The notes under the pieces are model-generated. The model saw only the letters and a program-made list of their open reading frames with translations. It ran no database searches and had not been told where the DNA came from. From Dermacentor variabilis (Eukaryota; Arthropoda; Arachnida; Ixodida; Ixodidae), in NCBI RefSeq assembly GCF_050947875.1, contig NC_134569.1:19009631-19073630 (forward strand): 64,000 bases of DNA, read 5' to 3'. Numbering within the stretch: the stretch's first letter is position 1; each line of letters begins with the position of its first letter. A program made the position numbers and the translations under genes. Positions 55,410 to 64,000 of the stretch are shown piece by piece.

Positions 55410-55559
55410 GAGGAGCCGCCTAAACCACTGAAAAAGTTATGCATATCCAAGAAGCCGGCACCCCAAAGGACTGTCGATGTCGCCGAAGTTCTGCAGTCAG
55501 GCAGCTCGTCGGATGTGATCATGATGCTGATTCAGTTATCGGAGTGCCTGCCGACACAG
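55410..55559 (+). CDS. INTS4: INTS4 second coding exon
   Basis: 50 codons, phase 0, acceptor TTTTGTCCAG before 55410, donor ACACAG|GTACTA after 55559. The peptide EEPPKPLKKLCISKKPAPQR, then VDVAEVLQSGSSSDVIMML, then IQLSECLPTQ parallels QEEIATKKLRLTKPSKSAAL...CKATSPADALQYLLQFARKP of the vertebrate protein. The next exon (expected to begin near the EVVRILLEHY HEAT segment) was not found up to 64000. Confidence 0.85.
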
Positions 55560-56503
55560 GTACTACAACCACTAAAGCTCACGCGACTGGTTGCAGTACA
55601 CGTACTGTACGTTTCTGTAATAACTGGCTTCGCGTCGCAGTAACATTTTGTGTTCACACCGGCAAGTGTAATGACAAATTCGGCGAATCGCACCGGTGCG
55701 CGCCGATGCAATTGGGCGAATTCACCATAAAACAGCTGCTCGAAGATCGCGCGTCTTGTTTTTTGAATATGCCGAATGCGCGTTTGGAAATGATGCACGT
55801 CGTATATTCGTTGTCAGAATGAAACTGCCCAGCTGCTTCATGTCAGAATGGTTTATAAATGTTATTTCCAGTCGTAGCTCAGCTGAGATCAGAACTGGTT
55901 CAAGTTGCGAATGCATAAACTGGTTGAAGTTGGGACGCGCCTTCTGAAGGTTTCCTGTAACGTAAAGCAGTAGCCGCAAGTGGTGCAGCGCATTACGGCG
56001 GCGCTCCTATTGGCGTGATGCGCTGCCCAAGCGGCGCTGCGGGAACGCCGGTCAACAGAGCCCTCCATGCCGCACTTGTGGGTTTCGAAACGATGAGCAA
56101 AACGAGAACAAGGTAAAAACGGTAGCGAACGTCGAATGGTGATCGACGTTGCCCAAGGAGCCAATCTTCAACTGTTGTCTAATTATGTGTGCCTTGTGCC
56201 ATTATATAGTGCAACCAGCACATTCTCTACACACTATTCATAGCCACATTCTGGGTTATTGGCATGTGTCAAAGAATGCATGAATAGGTTTGCTGCCTTG
56301 GCTTCACGAGCATAGCCAGTGTTGTGAATGAAGGTGTTTTAGAACTGCTTAGCCTAAGTTGGTAAGTGACCGGCAAAGCACAAAATGGACATGCTTCCTT
56401 TCATCCTCAATGAATTCAAGGCCCTGCTTCTTGCTCAGCTTTTTGTTAAGAACAGTAACTAATATCCTGTTACAGTCCATCTCTAGGTTACCATCCTATT
56501 ATA
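55560..56503. other. INTS4 intron 2, proximal part
   Basis: Intronic sequence with no recognised repeat until the foldback element at 56504. Confidence 0.5.
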
Positions 56504-56520
56504 CAGGGTGTTTCACTTAA

Positions 56521-58648
56521 AGGGAAGCTGAAGAGTCTGTCAAATTCAATAAGATGCTCATATACGGATGCGGGAACCTTATAAACCATGAAGGTAAAAT
56601 TTTGGGGGGGGATTTTTCACTTAAAAGCGACGCAATCGTTGGTTAAAATTGCGCTGTAGCTCCGCCCCCCGTCGAGCGCCGCGCGCTGCTGCTGACGCTG
56701 ACGATGCGAGCGGAGACTGGAAACCGTGCCTTAGTGACGTCAACACTGATGTTCCGCTCCTTCGCAGTCTCCGCGACCGTGCCTGACCGGGCTTATTTCT
56801 GCGTGCATGCCGTCCTAATCTGCTTTGCTCGACCCTACATTCCTTTATTTGTGTGTATATAGGAGTGGTAGTTGACGTGCGCAGCATCAATTGAACTTGT
56901 AGGCCGATCATGCCGGCGTTCTGTGCAGCCTACGCTTGCACGAACACCAGCGGCCGCGACGATGTTCCGATGTTCCATTAGTTCCTGCAAGACAAGAAGC
57001 TTTCAGCTAAGTGGGAGGCTGCTGTGAAGCGAAACAACTTCAAGCGCTCAAGAACAACAGTGTTGTGCTCTAACCACTTCCGTGACGATTACTATCGGAG
57101 TTTATCAATAATGCGTGCTTTGGGTTCTCCTAAAAAAAAAAAAAATAGCACGCTGAACGGAAGGTGCATGTTTATCGCCCACCCTTGACGCAGGTTTCAT
57201 CGCCAAGCGCTGTGAATTTTCTATTCGCACGTGTGTTGTGAAACAGCCTGCATGCAGCTACCATAACGCAGTGCAAGCGTAAAGTTTTCATGTGTTGGAA
57301 AGCCTGCTCACGCCAAGATGCTGCGCTCCCCCTTCTCTCGCACACGTAAGAAACCGACCATCTCACGTAGCCGACGGAATTCGCCGGTTACGAGTAGCGT
57401 GCGGATGGCGCGCTGATGAAGGTTCTATACCACACGTGCTACAACAGCCGGTAAACTTTTCCCGCGTTTAAACCATCTGTGTAGATTGCCGACAGCTTTG
57501 GGGCAGCGCACAAATGCTTAAGATCGCATCACCGCTTACGTTCTACGAGGAGGCATGCAGGAACATAACACTACAGTTATTTGCCCGGAAACGTACTCAC
57601 TGGAACGCTGAATGCAGCTTAGCAAAATACATACTCGCCAAAGAACATTTCCAATGCAAGGAAATGCTAACACTTCGCCTTCGTTCGCGTGGAAAGCAGT
57701 GCTAGCACCAGCATTTTTTGCTTCTTGGAGAGGCTGGCTCTTCGCAATCGGCTCGTACATGTAGTATGTACAAGTATGTACGTATGTGTAGTATGTACAA
57801 GTATAAACCCCTTACAAGTGATCTTGCACGCGACAGCGACAGCACTACAAGCGAGGCGATGGCTGTCGCGTTCACTCGTCGTCTGCAAGCCGAACTCCAT
57901 GCGAGCGACGGCTTTGAGCAACGTCTTCCCGGTATGAGGGCAGCAATATACGCGCGGAAACTAGCGTGACGCATGCTTTATCAACTTAAGTTGATGTATT
58001 TTACTGAAGAAGGAGCACAAAATATTTCTGAAGGTCTTGCACTAGGTTCTTATTCTTGCACGTGTAAAATTCAATAGTTTGCTTGTTCCGTGCGAAAAAC
58101 AGTAGTATTTGAGTTATGTACATCCAGTTTCGGCTTCGCACAATTGGCTAGTCGCTCATAGCATTTCCGGGCGACGAGCGATGAGTTCCAGATTTCTAGA
58201 AACGAGCAATCGAGCGACAACACCGAGCGATTTGTTCAAGCGACGGCCCGTTTTGTCGCTCGAAGCCGTCGCCTATCACCGTCGCGCGCAAAATCACTCT
58301 CGTAGAGTTTGGACTTAACGCCGAACTCCTCAGAGAAATGCAAACTCTCGAAAATTTCCATGACCGTCTCAGCAAAACACCACCAAGCTACTTTGCACCG
58401 TGCTTCGTGTGTAGCGGCAGCAGTCGGTCTGGATGAACACCATTGTTGACGTCACGAGGCGCCCGACCAATCACAGGCGGAAACGAGGCGCGCGAGCTGG
58501 GCGTGTCTGCTGCTGCACTTTTCGTCGAAATAAAATATGTTTGCGCTTTCTTAAGCTCAATTTCAATGCGATATTCGAATTCAGAGGGTTGAAAACCACG
58601 GCGTGCTGCTCTTCACTCATTTTTTCTGGAAAAGCTTTCAGCTTCCCT
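56521..58648. mobile_element. TTAA-flanked element, family C, with THAP relic
   Basis: 2128 bp bounded by AGGGAAGCTGAA and its complement, flanked by TTAA (56517-56520 and 58649-58652). The other arm of the host foldback reads CTAA at the homologous, uninterrupted spot. The termini resemble family B (AGGGACACTAAA), so B and C may share a transposase. It carries a THAP domain relic at 56910-57095. Confidence 0.85.
56910..57095 (+). pseudogene. THAP zinc-finger relic in TTAA element C
   Basis: From ATG 56910: MPAFCAAYACTNTSGRDDVP, MFH, then TAG (56979-56981), then [38 protein letters not shown]. All THAP landmarks are present (C-x4-C, W, C-x2-H-F), but the amber codon interrupts the domain. 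THAP domains bind transposon ends or GC-rich DNA. Confidence 0.75.
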
Positions 58649-59696
58649 TTAACTTAGGCCAAGCATTAAAAAAAAAAAAACATAGGCGCTAGGCGTGTCA
58701 AATTGCCACAGTATTGTTCTAAGCCATATGGAGCATGTCATGATATTTTTCTTTAATCCGCCAAGGTGAGTAATTGACACAGAATCGCTTAATTAACTTT
58801 TTTAAATATGAACTCTAGCAAAAGATCTTCAATACAAAAGTTGTAGCGCTTGTTCAGAGACATCAGATTATTTCATCTGTGCAAAGATAACTGCCCTGTT
58901 TATTTCAGCCCTTCTTTAAAGTGCACGAAATTTAAAAAACACCACGTGACTGCTGGCTAATGCGTTGCGCTTTTAGTGCCCTCAAATGTAAGTTGAACGA
59001 ATTAGCAAAGGCTACTCTGCACACAGAGATGGATTGAACAGGCTGTCGGTGACTGCGATGGACGTTAGTGACATAAGGAGCGTACCGCTTTAAGAAAAAC
59101 ACTTCAACGAAAAAGCAGCTGCCACGTGCGAATGCGATATGGGACCGAAGGTAGCATTTGACACAGTGCAGGCTTTCTTTTTTTTTCTTTTCTTTTTGGT
59201 CCAATGAAGAAAGGCAATAGAAGGGGCGAGGCTGACAATGTGATGAAAGACAGATAAAAGCCATGCTGCCTCCGGTCCATCGCAGTCACCGACAGCCCGT
59301 TCAATCGATCTCTGTGCACGGAGCAGCCTTTGCTAATTTGTTCAACTTGCAATTGAGGACACTAAGAGCGTGGCGCGTTAGCCGGCAGCCATGTGTTATT
59401 CTTTGAATATTGCGCACTTTATAGAAAGACGAAAAAAATCTAACAGCGCAGTTATCTTTGTATAGATTAAGTAATCCGATGTTTCTGAACAAGCACTACA
59501 ACTTTTGTGCTGAAGATCTTTCACTAGAGTAAATATTTTAAAAGTTAATTAAGCAATGTTTGTTAATTTGCCAACTTGGCATATTGAAAAAAGTATTATG
59601 ACGTGCTGCATATGGCTCAGAACAATGCTGTGGCAATTCAACATGTGTAGCCCCTATGTTTTTTAATACTTGGCTCAAGTTAGCTGAGACACCCTG

Positions 59697-61734
59697 TATA
59701 TAAATATTCCAAAATATACAATATTTGGGAAGTTTTCATGCGTATGTGTGTAGAGTTTAGTGTGTGGGAATTTACTTTGTAGTTAATTTTTCTTCATTAG
59801 AATATTTTATTGAGATAAATGTTTTTAATATGTTTGTATTGTGTCTCTGTCTATTTCTGAAGTGCTGAAATTTTTGACAACCTTCACCTTTTGACACCTT
59901 TTATAGAGTAGGATAGCAGGTGTTACCTGAAAAAGCAAGTTGTGTTGATTCAATCATGTTTAGCACTAGTTCTTAGTCACTTTCTCTTAGCTCAACTTGA
60001 CAAAGAAATTTCTTCTTGCCTTGACTAGTCATATGCAAGTATGGTTTTTATATACATTGATAAATATTGATTATTTCTTGACTGCCGTTTTGTTTCCTTT
60101 GAATCTGAAACTGCCAACATACTAACCAATGTCAAGACAAGCTGAGCCCCATCCAAAGTAACACATTAGATGCCTGACCATGGAAGTATTAGCTTTTTTG
60201 ATATCAGATTCTTTCTTCATGATGACCCGACATGCTGTAGGTACGAGCCAAGGGCCAACAAGCCCTTGCTGTCATTTCACTGAGCATGTGGCGGGCAGAA
60301 TCAGTGATGACAATAAGCCACAATAAACAAGAGCGTATTTTTTACTGAGCAAAATGCCCTAGGTGACAGTCATTCTTCAGCCACACACCCTCTTTGCTCC
60401 TAGGCAATGGCCTGTCTCTAGCCAGCCCCCATTCTCCTCATCTTCCTTGACGCTGATGCTGCTACAAGCAAAATCAAAAGTTATAAAAAGAGCCATTTAA
60501 ATATGTTTCACGAATGCTCTGCAAGAGCCTTGTTTGCATGTCATTGCTGTTCCTTTGCTTACAAAACGGAGGCAACTAGTGGTTGCAAGATATCCTGACC
60601 ATATACTTGTTAAAGTCCTTTCAAAAAGTAAATGTGAGAAACATCACACTGGCTTCACCTGTGACCAAGAAAAAAAAGAAAGAAAAAGTTACAATGATCC
60701 CATATATTCTCTGCATTTCTCACGACTTCAAAGAAAAATTAAAAGAGAATGCCAGAAAGATCTCTATTGAATGTTGGTAACCACCAGTTTTTGTAGGTCA
60801 GTGTTAAAGTCTCCTTTGAAGACCAATGGCAGTATTTTGTTGTACTTTTTGATGTAGCCAGTGATCATGGCCCACAAAATTTTATGGACCAAGGAATCAG
60901 AAAAAGCTTAAAATCTCGGCAGCCTCACAAAGGATCCTGGTGTTTATATTTCCAGCTGCTGCTAGTGTATGTGAGAAACGTAGTGGTGTTTGGTTTTACT
61001 TGCTACATTTACAGGCTGCTCAGAAATTTAACGCTTTTCGAGATCCCATGGTCCGTAAACTTTTATGGTTGACTGAACTAAAGAAAGCGCAGGACAAAGT
61101 GCATTGCTAGTGGACTGATCGTGGGGTGGCCAAAATAAAATTTACATGTTGCCCAAGCTGTCAGTGAGGATGCAATTGACCTCTTTTTTGGTGGTAGCAA
61201 GAACTTTACCAGGTTTACTGTATGATATGTGGCAGCGTCATCCTTGTAAATTGCCATGCCAACATACCTAGCACACTCACACTTCTTTAAACCAGCAGTG
61301 GACTAGAGATCCGCACTTCCAAGTCCCTGACAGTGTGAAGATGTCGATTTTGGGTATCGCATGATCAGCTTCAATGGCTTGACAATGAAGATTCTGGACT
61401 TTGAACGAGAAGACGGACATATCTCAGTTGTGACTTGGGAGTATTGTAGCTGACCTCCACACTCAGCTGCTTGGTTTGCCTTGGTTCGGTTTCGACTCCT
61501 CTTTATGACTTTTTCACTTCTCTGTTTATTTTTTTTTTAATTACTCTGGTTGCCCTGGGTCCCACAAGACAAGTAGGAGAGCAGCCTGTAATGTTGGGCT
61601 AGTTGATGTTGCCTGGCTTCTGAAGTGCGAGACAGTGAAGCAAGATGAAGACAGATAGGAAGAAGGTAACACAAGCACTTATGTTGTAGGTAGCACACTG
61701 GTAGGGATGGAATTGGTAGCGGGCCATATGACAG
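59697..61734. other. Probable INTS4 intron, unassigned
   Basis: AT-rich, with no exon matching INTS4 HEAT repeats and no recognised repeat family. Confidence 0.4.
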
Positions 61735-62130
61735 TCTGCAATGTGTTTGTGTGTTCTTGGAAGTCCAGGTCCCAGCACCCGCAAAGTGGGCGGAATAGGC
61801 AACAAAAGTTTCGGTTTAAAAGCAGTGCTGCACTTTGACGTGAAGGTGGTATGTTTCGTGCCCAATGAGCTGCAGGGGCTGTGCTGCCTCACCAGGTTTT
61901 CTTGTTCCACTAGTTGTGACAACGCTCACGAAAACATGTTTTTTGGGTTGTGAAGAGCATGCCATTTATCATGTCCTGTTTTGTGTCTGTGCCTGTGTGG
62001 GCCAAACAGGTAGATGCAGGAACATTCACCTTGGTGAGCATTGCAGCATCTTCGGCAAAATGAGTGGTAGCTTTTATATATTCATTGCAAAGTGGGAAGT
62101 TGTCAACCAGATTTTTATGAAACTAGTATT
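61735..62130 (+). mobile_element. Possible Penelope-like element fragment (GIY-YIG end)
   Basis: The plus strand reads VKVVCFVPNELQGLCCL, then CVCACVGQTGRCRNIHLGEHC. The V-G-Q-T-G-R-C..LxEH string is typical of the GIY-YIG endonuclease part of Penelope-like elements in arthropods. Frame and neighbouring motifs are degraded. Confidence 0.4.
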
Positions 62131-62153
62131 ATTGGAAAAAGCCATATCTCATC

Positions 62154-64000
62154 GGAGAGAGAGAGAGAGAGAGAGAGAAACTTTATTGTGGTTCCTTCAA
62201 GGATTTAGCGTCTCGAGGTCTCGGGCGTCTTGGGCGCCGGCGACTTGGAGCCTCTTCCAGCAAGGGTGGGCCCCTATTCCAGGGCTCCACTGAGCCTAGC
62301 TACCTGACTAGTGTGCTGCACTAAGGCCCTTTGGGCCGTGAGCTCGCAGCTGGTAAGCCGACTCTCCCATTGCTCCGCACTCGGGTTATTGTGTTGGTGG
62401 AATGATTTATTGTGTTTACATTCCCATGTGACATGGTATAGTGTGGGTGTGGCCCCGCACCATGGGCAGGTGTCTCTGTATTGTGTTGGGTACATTTTGT
62501 TCAGGATGTATAAATTTGGGAAGGACTTTGTCTGCAATCTGCGCCAACTCGTTGCTTCCTCCTGCGTTAGAGCTTTGTGGGGTGGGGGATATTTCGCTCT
62601 CGTCCCTCTGTATAAGTTTAAGATTTCTGTGTATCCTCCCTCACAAGCGTGTGGGTGATACTCCGGGGCGCGCAACTGCTCTGCTCGGCACGTGGTCTCT
62701 CGAGCTAGGCTGTCTGCCCTTTCGTTACCCTGTATGCCTGCGTGGGCCGGAATCCAAATTAACTTGTGCGTAACATTCCTCTCGGCGAAGTTGGCTCCGC
62801 CAAGAATTCTGAGGGCGGCTTTGCTAATCCTGCCCCTCGTGTAATTTCTGCACGCTTCCTTTGAGTCTGTTAAGATGTTTAGAGGCCTGCCTGTCCTATA
62901 TCCTTCTACTGCCGCCAGCGCCACGGCAATTTCTTCGGCCTCCGCTGTGTCGGTTGCCTTTACCGTCGCACATGTGATCAGATTCCCTTCACCGTCCACC
63001 ACCACCGCCGTGGCCGTGCGCTTCCCTTCTCGCGGGTACGTGGCAGCATCCGTGTACACCGTGTTCTCTAGTAGCGCGAGTGTCTTTTCCACGTATTCGG
63101 CTCGCGCCTGCCTTCTGCCCTCGTGGAGGTTGGGGTCCATGTTCTTAGGTACTGGCCTAACGCTTATTGTTTTTCTTAAGCAGTCGGGCACGTCTGCGTA
63201 TCTATCTACGTGTCCACTCGTGTCCCGTCCCAGCCTAGTCAGGAGCGCTCTCCCTGCAGGGGTGCTTTTGAGTCTGGCTTTTTGCGTTTCAAGCAGGACT
63301 TCCGCCAGTTCGCTGAAAGTGTTGCTGATGCCCAGTTGGAGCAGTTTTTCGTTTGAAGTGTTTTTTGGCAGATGGAGAGCCGTCTTGTATGCTTTCCTGA
63401 TTATCGTGTCCGCCTGTTCCCTCTCTCCTTTGGTCATCGCGTGGTACGGTAGCGAGTAGATGACTCGGCTGACGACCAGGCTGCCGACGAGTTTGAGTGT
63501 GTCTTCCTCTTTCATGCCGTATCTTTTTTGGGAGACCCTGTTGATCATCCGGCCCACCTGCTCCGTCACTTTGCTCAGCAGGCTGATGGTGTGGCTGCAT
63601 TTTCTGCTGCCCTGTAGCCACATGCCCAGGATTTTGATCATATTCTTTTCCGGGATGTTTTGACCATCAAGCGTTACTTCCAGCGTTGCTTGGGTGGGGT
63701 GTCTACCTACTCTCAGTAATTCGGATTTTTCTGTGGAGCATACCAGTCCCCTCTCTCTGGTGTACTTTTCGACACAGCGCGCAGCCTCTTGTAGTTTCTC
63801 TTGTTTTTCTCCCAGTGAACCTTGCGTGACCCAAACCGTGACGTCGTCCGCGTACATCGCGTGTTGGATGCCATGAATCTCGCCGAGTCGTTTTGCCAGG
63901 CCGATCATCGCCACATTAAATAGCACGGGCGATATCACGGAGCCTTGGGGTGTGCCTCTACATGGTGTGGAGAAGGTGTCGCTTCTCAACTCCCCCAGCC
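62154..64000 (-). mobile_element. LINE F: I-like LINE, 3' half, running off the right edge
   Basis: The minus-strand 3' end is AATAAAGTTTCTCTCTC with a (TC)n tail (62154-62178). The coding part is the ORF at 62274 upward, open to the window end. Layout (RT palm, thumb, RNase H, CCHC-type knuckle, AATAAA, microsatellite) matches LINE D, with a different tail unit. Confidence 0.9.
62274..64000 (-). CDS. LINE F reverse transcriptase and RNase H (5' partial)
   Basis: At least 575 codons, open from the right edge. RT: TPQGSVISPVLFNVAMIGL and an intact HAMYADDVTVWV; thumb with YSLPYHAMTKGEREQADTI. RNase H: VYTDAATYPREGKRTATAVV, DTAEAEEIAVALAAV, ILTDSKEACRNYTRGRIS and LIWIPAHAGIQGNERADSLA, so all four catalytic positions are present. 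Knuckle: CPWCGATPTLYHVTWEC. No stop or shift appears in the visible part, the best preserved coding TE in the window. The endonuclease and true start lie right of 64000. Confidence 0.9.
   Translation of the reverse strand, partial: LGELRSDTFSTPCRGTPQGSVISPVLFNVAMIGLAKRLGEIHGIQHAMYADDVTVWVTQGSLGEKQEKLQEAARCVEKYTRERGLVCSTEKSELLRVGRHPTQATLEVTLDGQNIPEKNMIKILGMWLQGSRKCSHTISLLSKVTEQVGRMINRVSQKRYGMKEEDTLKLVGSLVVSRVIYSLPYHAMTKGEREQADTIIRKAYKTALHLPKNTSNEKLLQLGISNTFSELAEVLLETQKARLKSTPAGRALLTRLGRDTSGHVDRYADVPDCLRKTISVRPVPKNMDPNLHEGRRQARAEYVEKTLALLENTVYTDAATYPREGKRTATAVVVDGEGNLITCATVKATDTAEAEEIAVALAAVEGYRTGRPLNILTDSKEACRNYTRGRISKAALRILGGANFAERNVTHKLIWIPAHAGIQGNERADSLARETTCRAEQLRAPEYHPHACEGGYTEILNLYRGTRAKYPPPHKALTQEEATSWRRLQTKSFPNLYILNKMYPTQYRDTCPWCGATPTLYHVTWECKHNKSFHQHNNPSAEQWESRLTSCELTAQRALVQHTSQVARLSGALE

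Larger units (their letters stand above)
56504..59696. mobile_element. Foldback (long-TIR) element with TA flanks
   Basis: Begins CAGGGTGTTTCAC at 56504 and ends with GTGAGAC-like complement ACACCCTG at 59696, with TA outside both (56502-56503 and 59697-59698). The arms, 56504-56520 plus 58653-59065 and about 59268-59696, are inverted copies (for example AAAGTTGTAG/CTACAACTTT, GGCTGTCGGTGACTGCGATG and its complement). The loop is about 200 bp. The native length is about 1061 bp; a 2128-bp TTAA element is inserted 13 bases inside the left end. TA flanks suggest a Tc1/mariner-type or related mechanism. Confidence 0.85.

Noticed and set aside
60534..61072. Small plus-strand frames as INTS4 exons
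   Set aside because: None resembles the HEAT repeats expected after residue 68, and splice sites do not fit.
1..64000. CRISPR arrays, bacterial operons, phage genes
   Set aside because: Spliced animal genes and arthropod-type retroelements throughout; no regularly spaced short repeats were seen.

Overview
This is nuclear DNA from an arthropod, most likely a metastriate hard tick (Ixodidae). Three conserved animal genes are visible and most of the rest is layered transposable elements: LINEs ending in (ATCC)n or (TC)n tails, a tRNA-derived SINE resembling the tick SINE Ruka, THAP-bearing repeats, and foldback and TTAA-flanked elements. The genus cannot be fixed from this window, and all family names come from motif reading, not database search.

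Host genes. (1) The 5' part of ECT2/pebble, the BRCT-RhoGEF of cytokinesis, runs on the minus strand from about 22,150 to beyond position 1. Six phase-consistent coding exons (22090-22150, 21916-22004, 17960-18127, 14457-14546, 9762-9872, 153-254) give about 207 residues. They cover the N-terminal region and first BRCT repeat; the DH and PH domains must lie beyond the left edge. (2) A complete 970-codon CSE1L/exportin-2 frame (48568-51480, minus) has no intron. (3) The first two coding exons of INTS4 (55285-55338 and 55410-55559, plus) encode 68 residues. The rest of that gene is not recognised here and probably lies to the right. CSE1L and INTS4 are divergent, with 3.8 kb of nested transposons between them.

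Repeat landscape. The ECT2 introns hold two long, decayed LINEs of one family (about 694-7400 and 9905-13262) in gene sense. Two LINE pieces sit almost on the splice sites of exons 5 and 6. 23937-30566 is a three-level nest: a LINE with SGNH, endonuclease and RT parts contains a short 8-bp-TSD element (28465-30450), which contains an I-like LINE (28479-30326). 31854-35220 is a hAT-like element with a perfect 8-bp duplication, and 36355-37662 is a dead Tc1 element. 38400-40886 is another I-like LINE. 43135-44637 is a Ty3/Gypsy fragment folded into an inverted repeat and carrying a 293-bp MITE. 44638-47395 is an RTE-like LINE. 52023-55143 preserves empty and filled versions of one TTAA site. 56504-59696 is a foldback element with a TTAA-flanked THAP element inside its left arm. 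The right edge (62154-64000) is an I-like LINE whose frame runs off the window.

The less ordinary signals are: (a) the 'CATAGAG' family, whose copies range from about 2.7 kb down to a 33-bp hairpin and an 11-bp stub, with 8-bp direct repeats; (b) two unrelated elements inserted back-to-back at one TTAA, with the empty site 440 bp away; (c) THAP copies that all carry an amber codon at nearly the same place; (d) a LINE whose SGNH-hydrolase tail reads straight into endonuclease and RT; (e) an intronless CSE1L.
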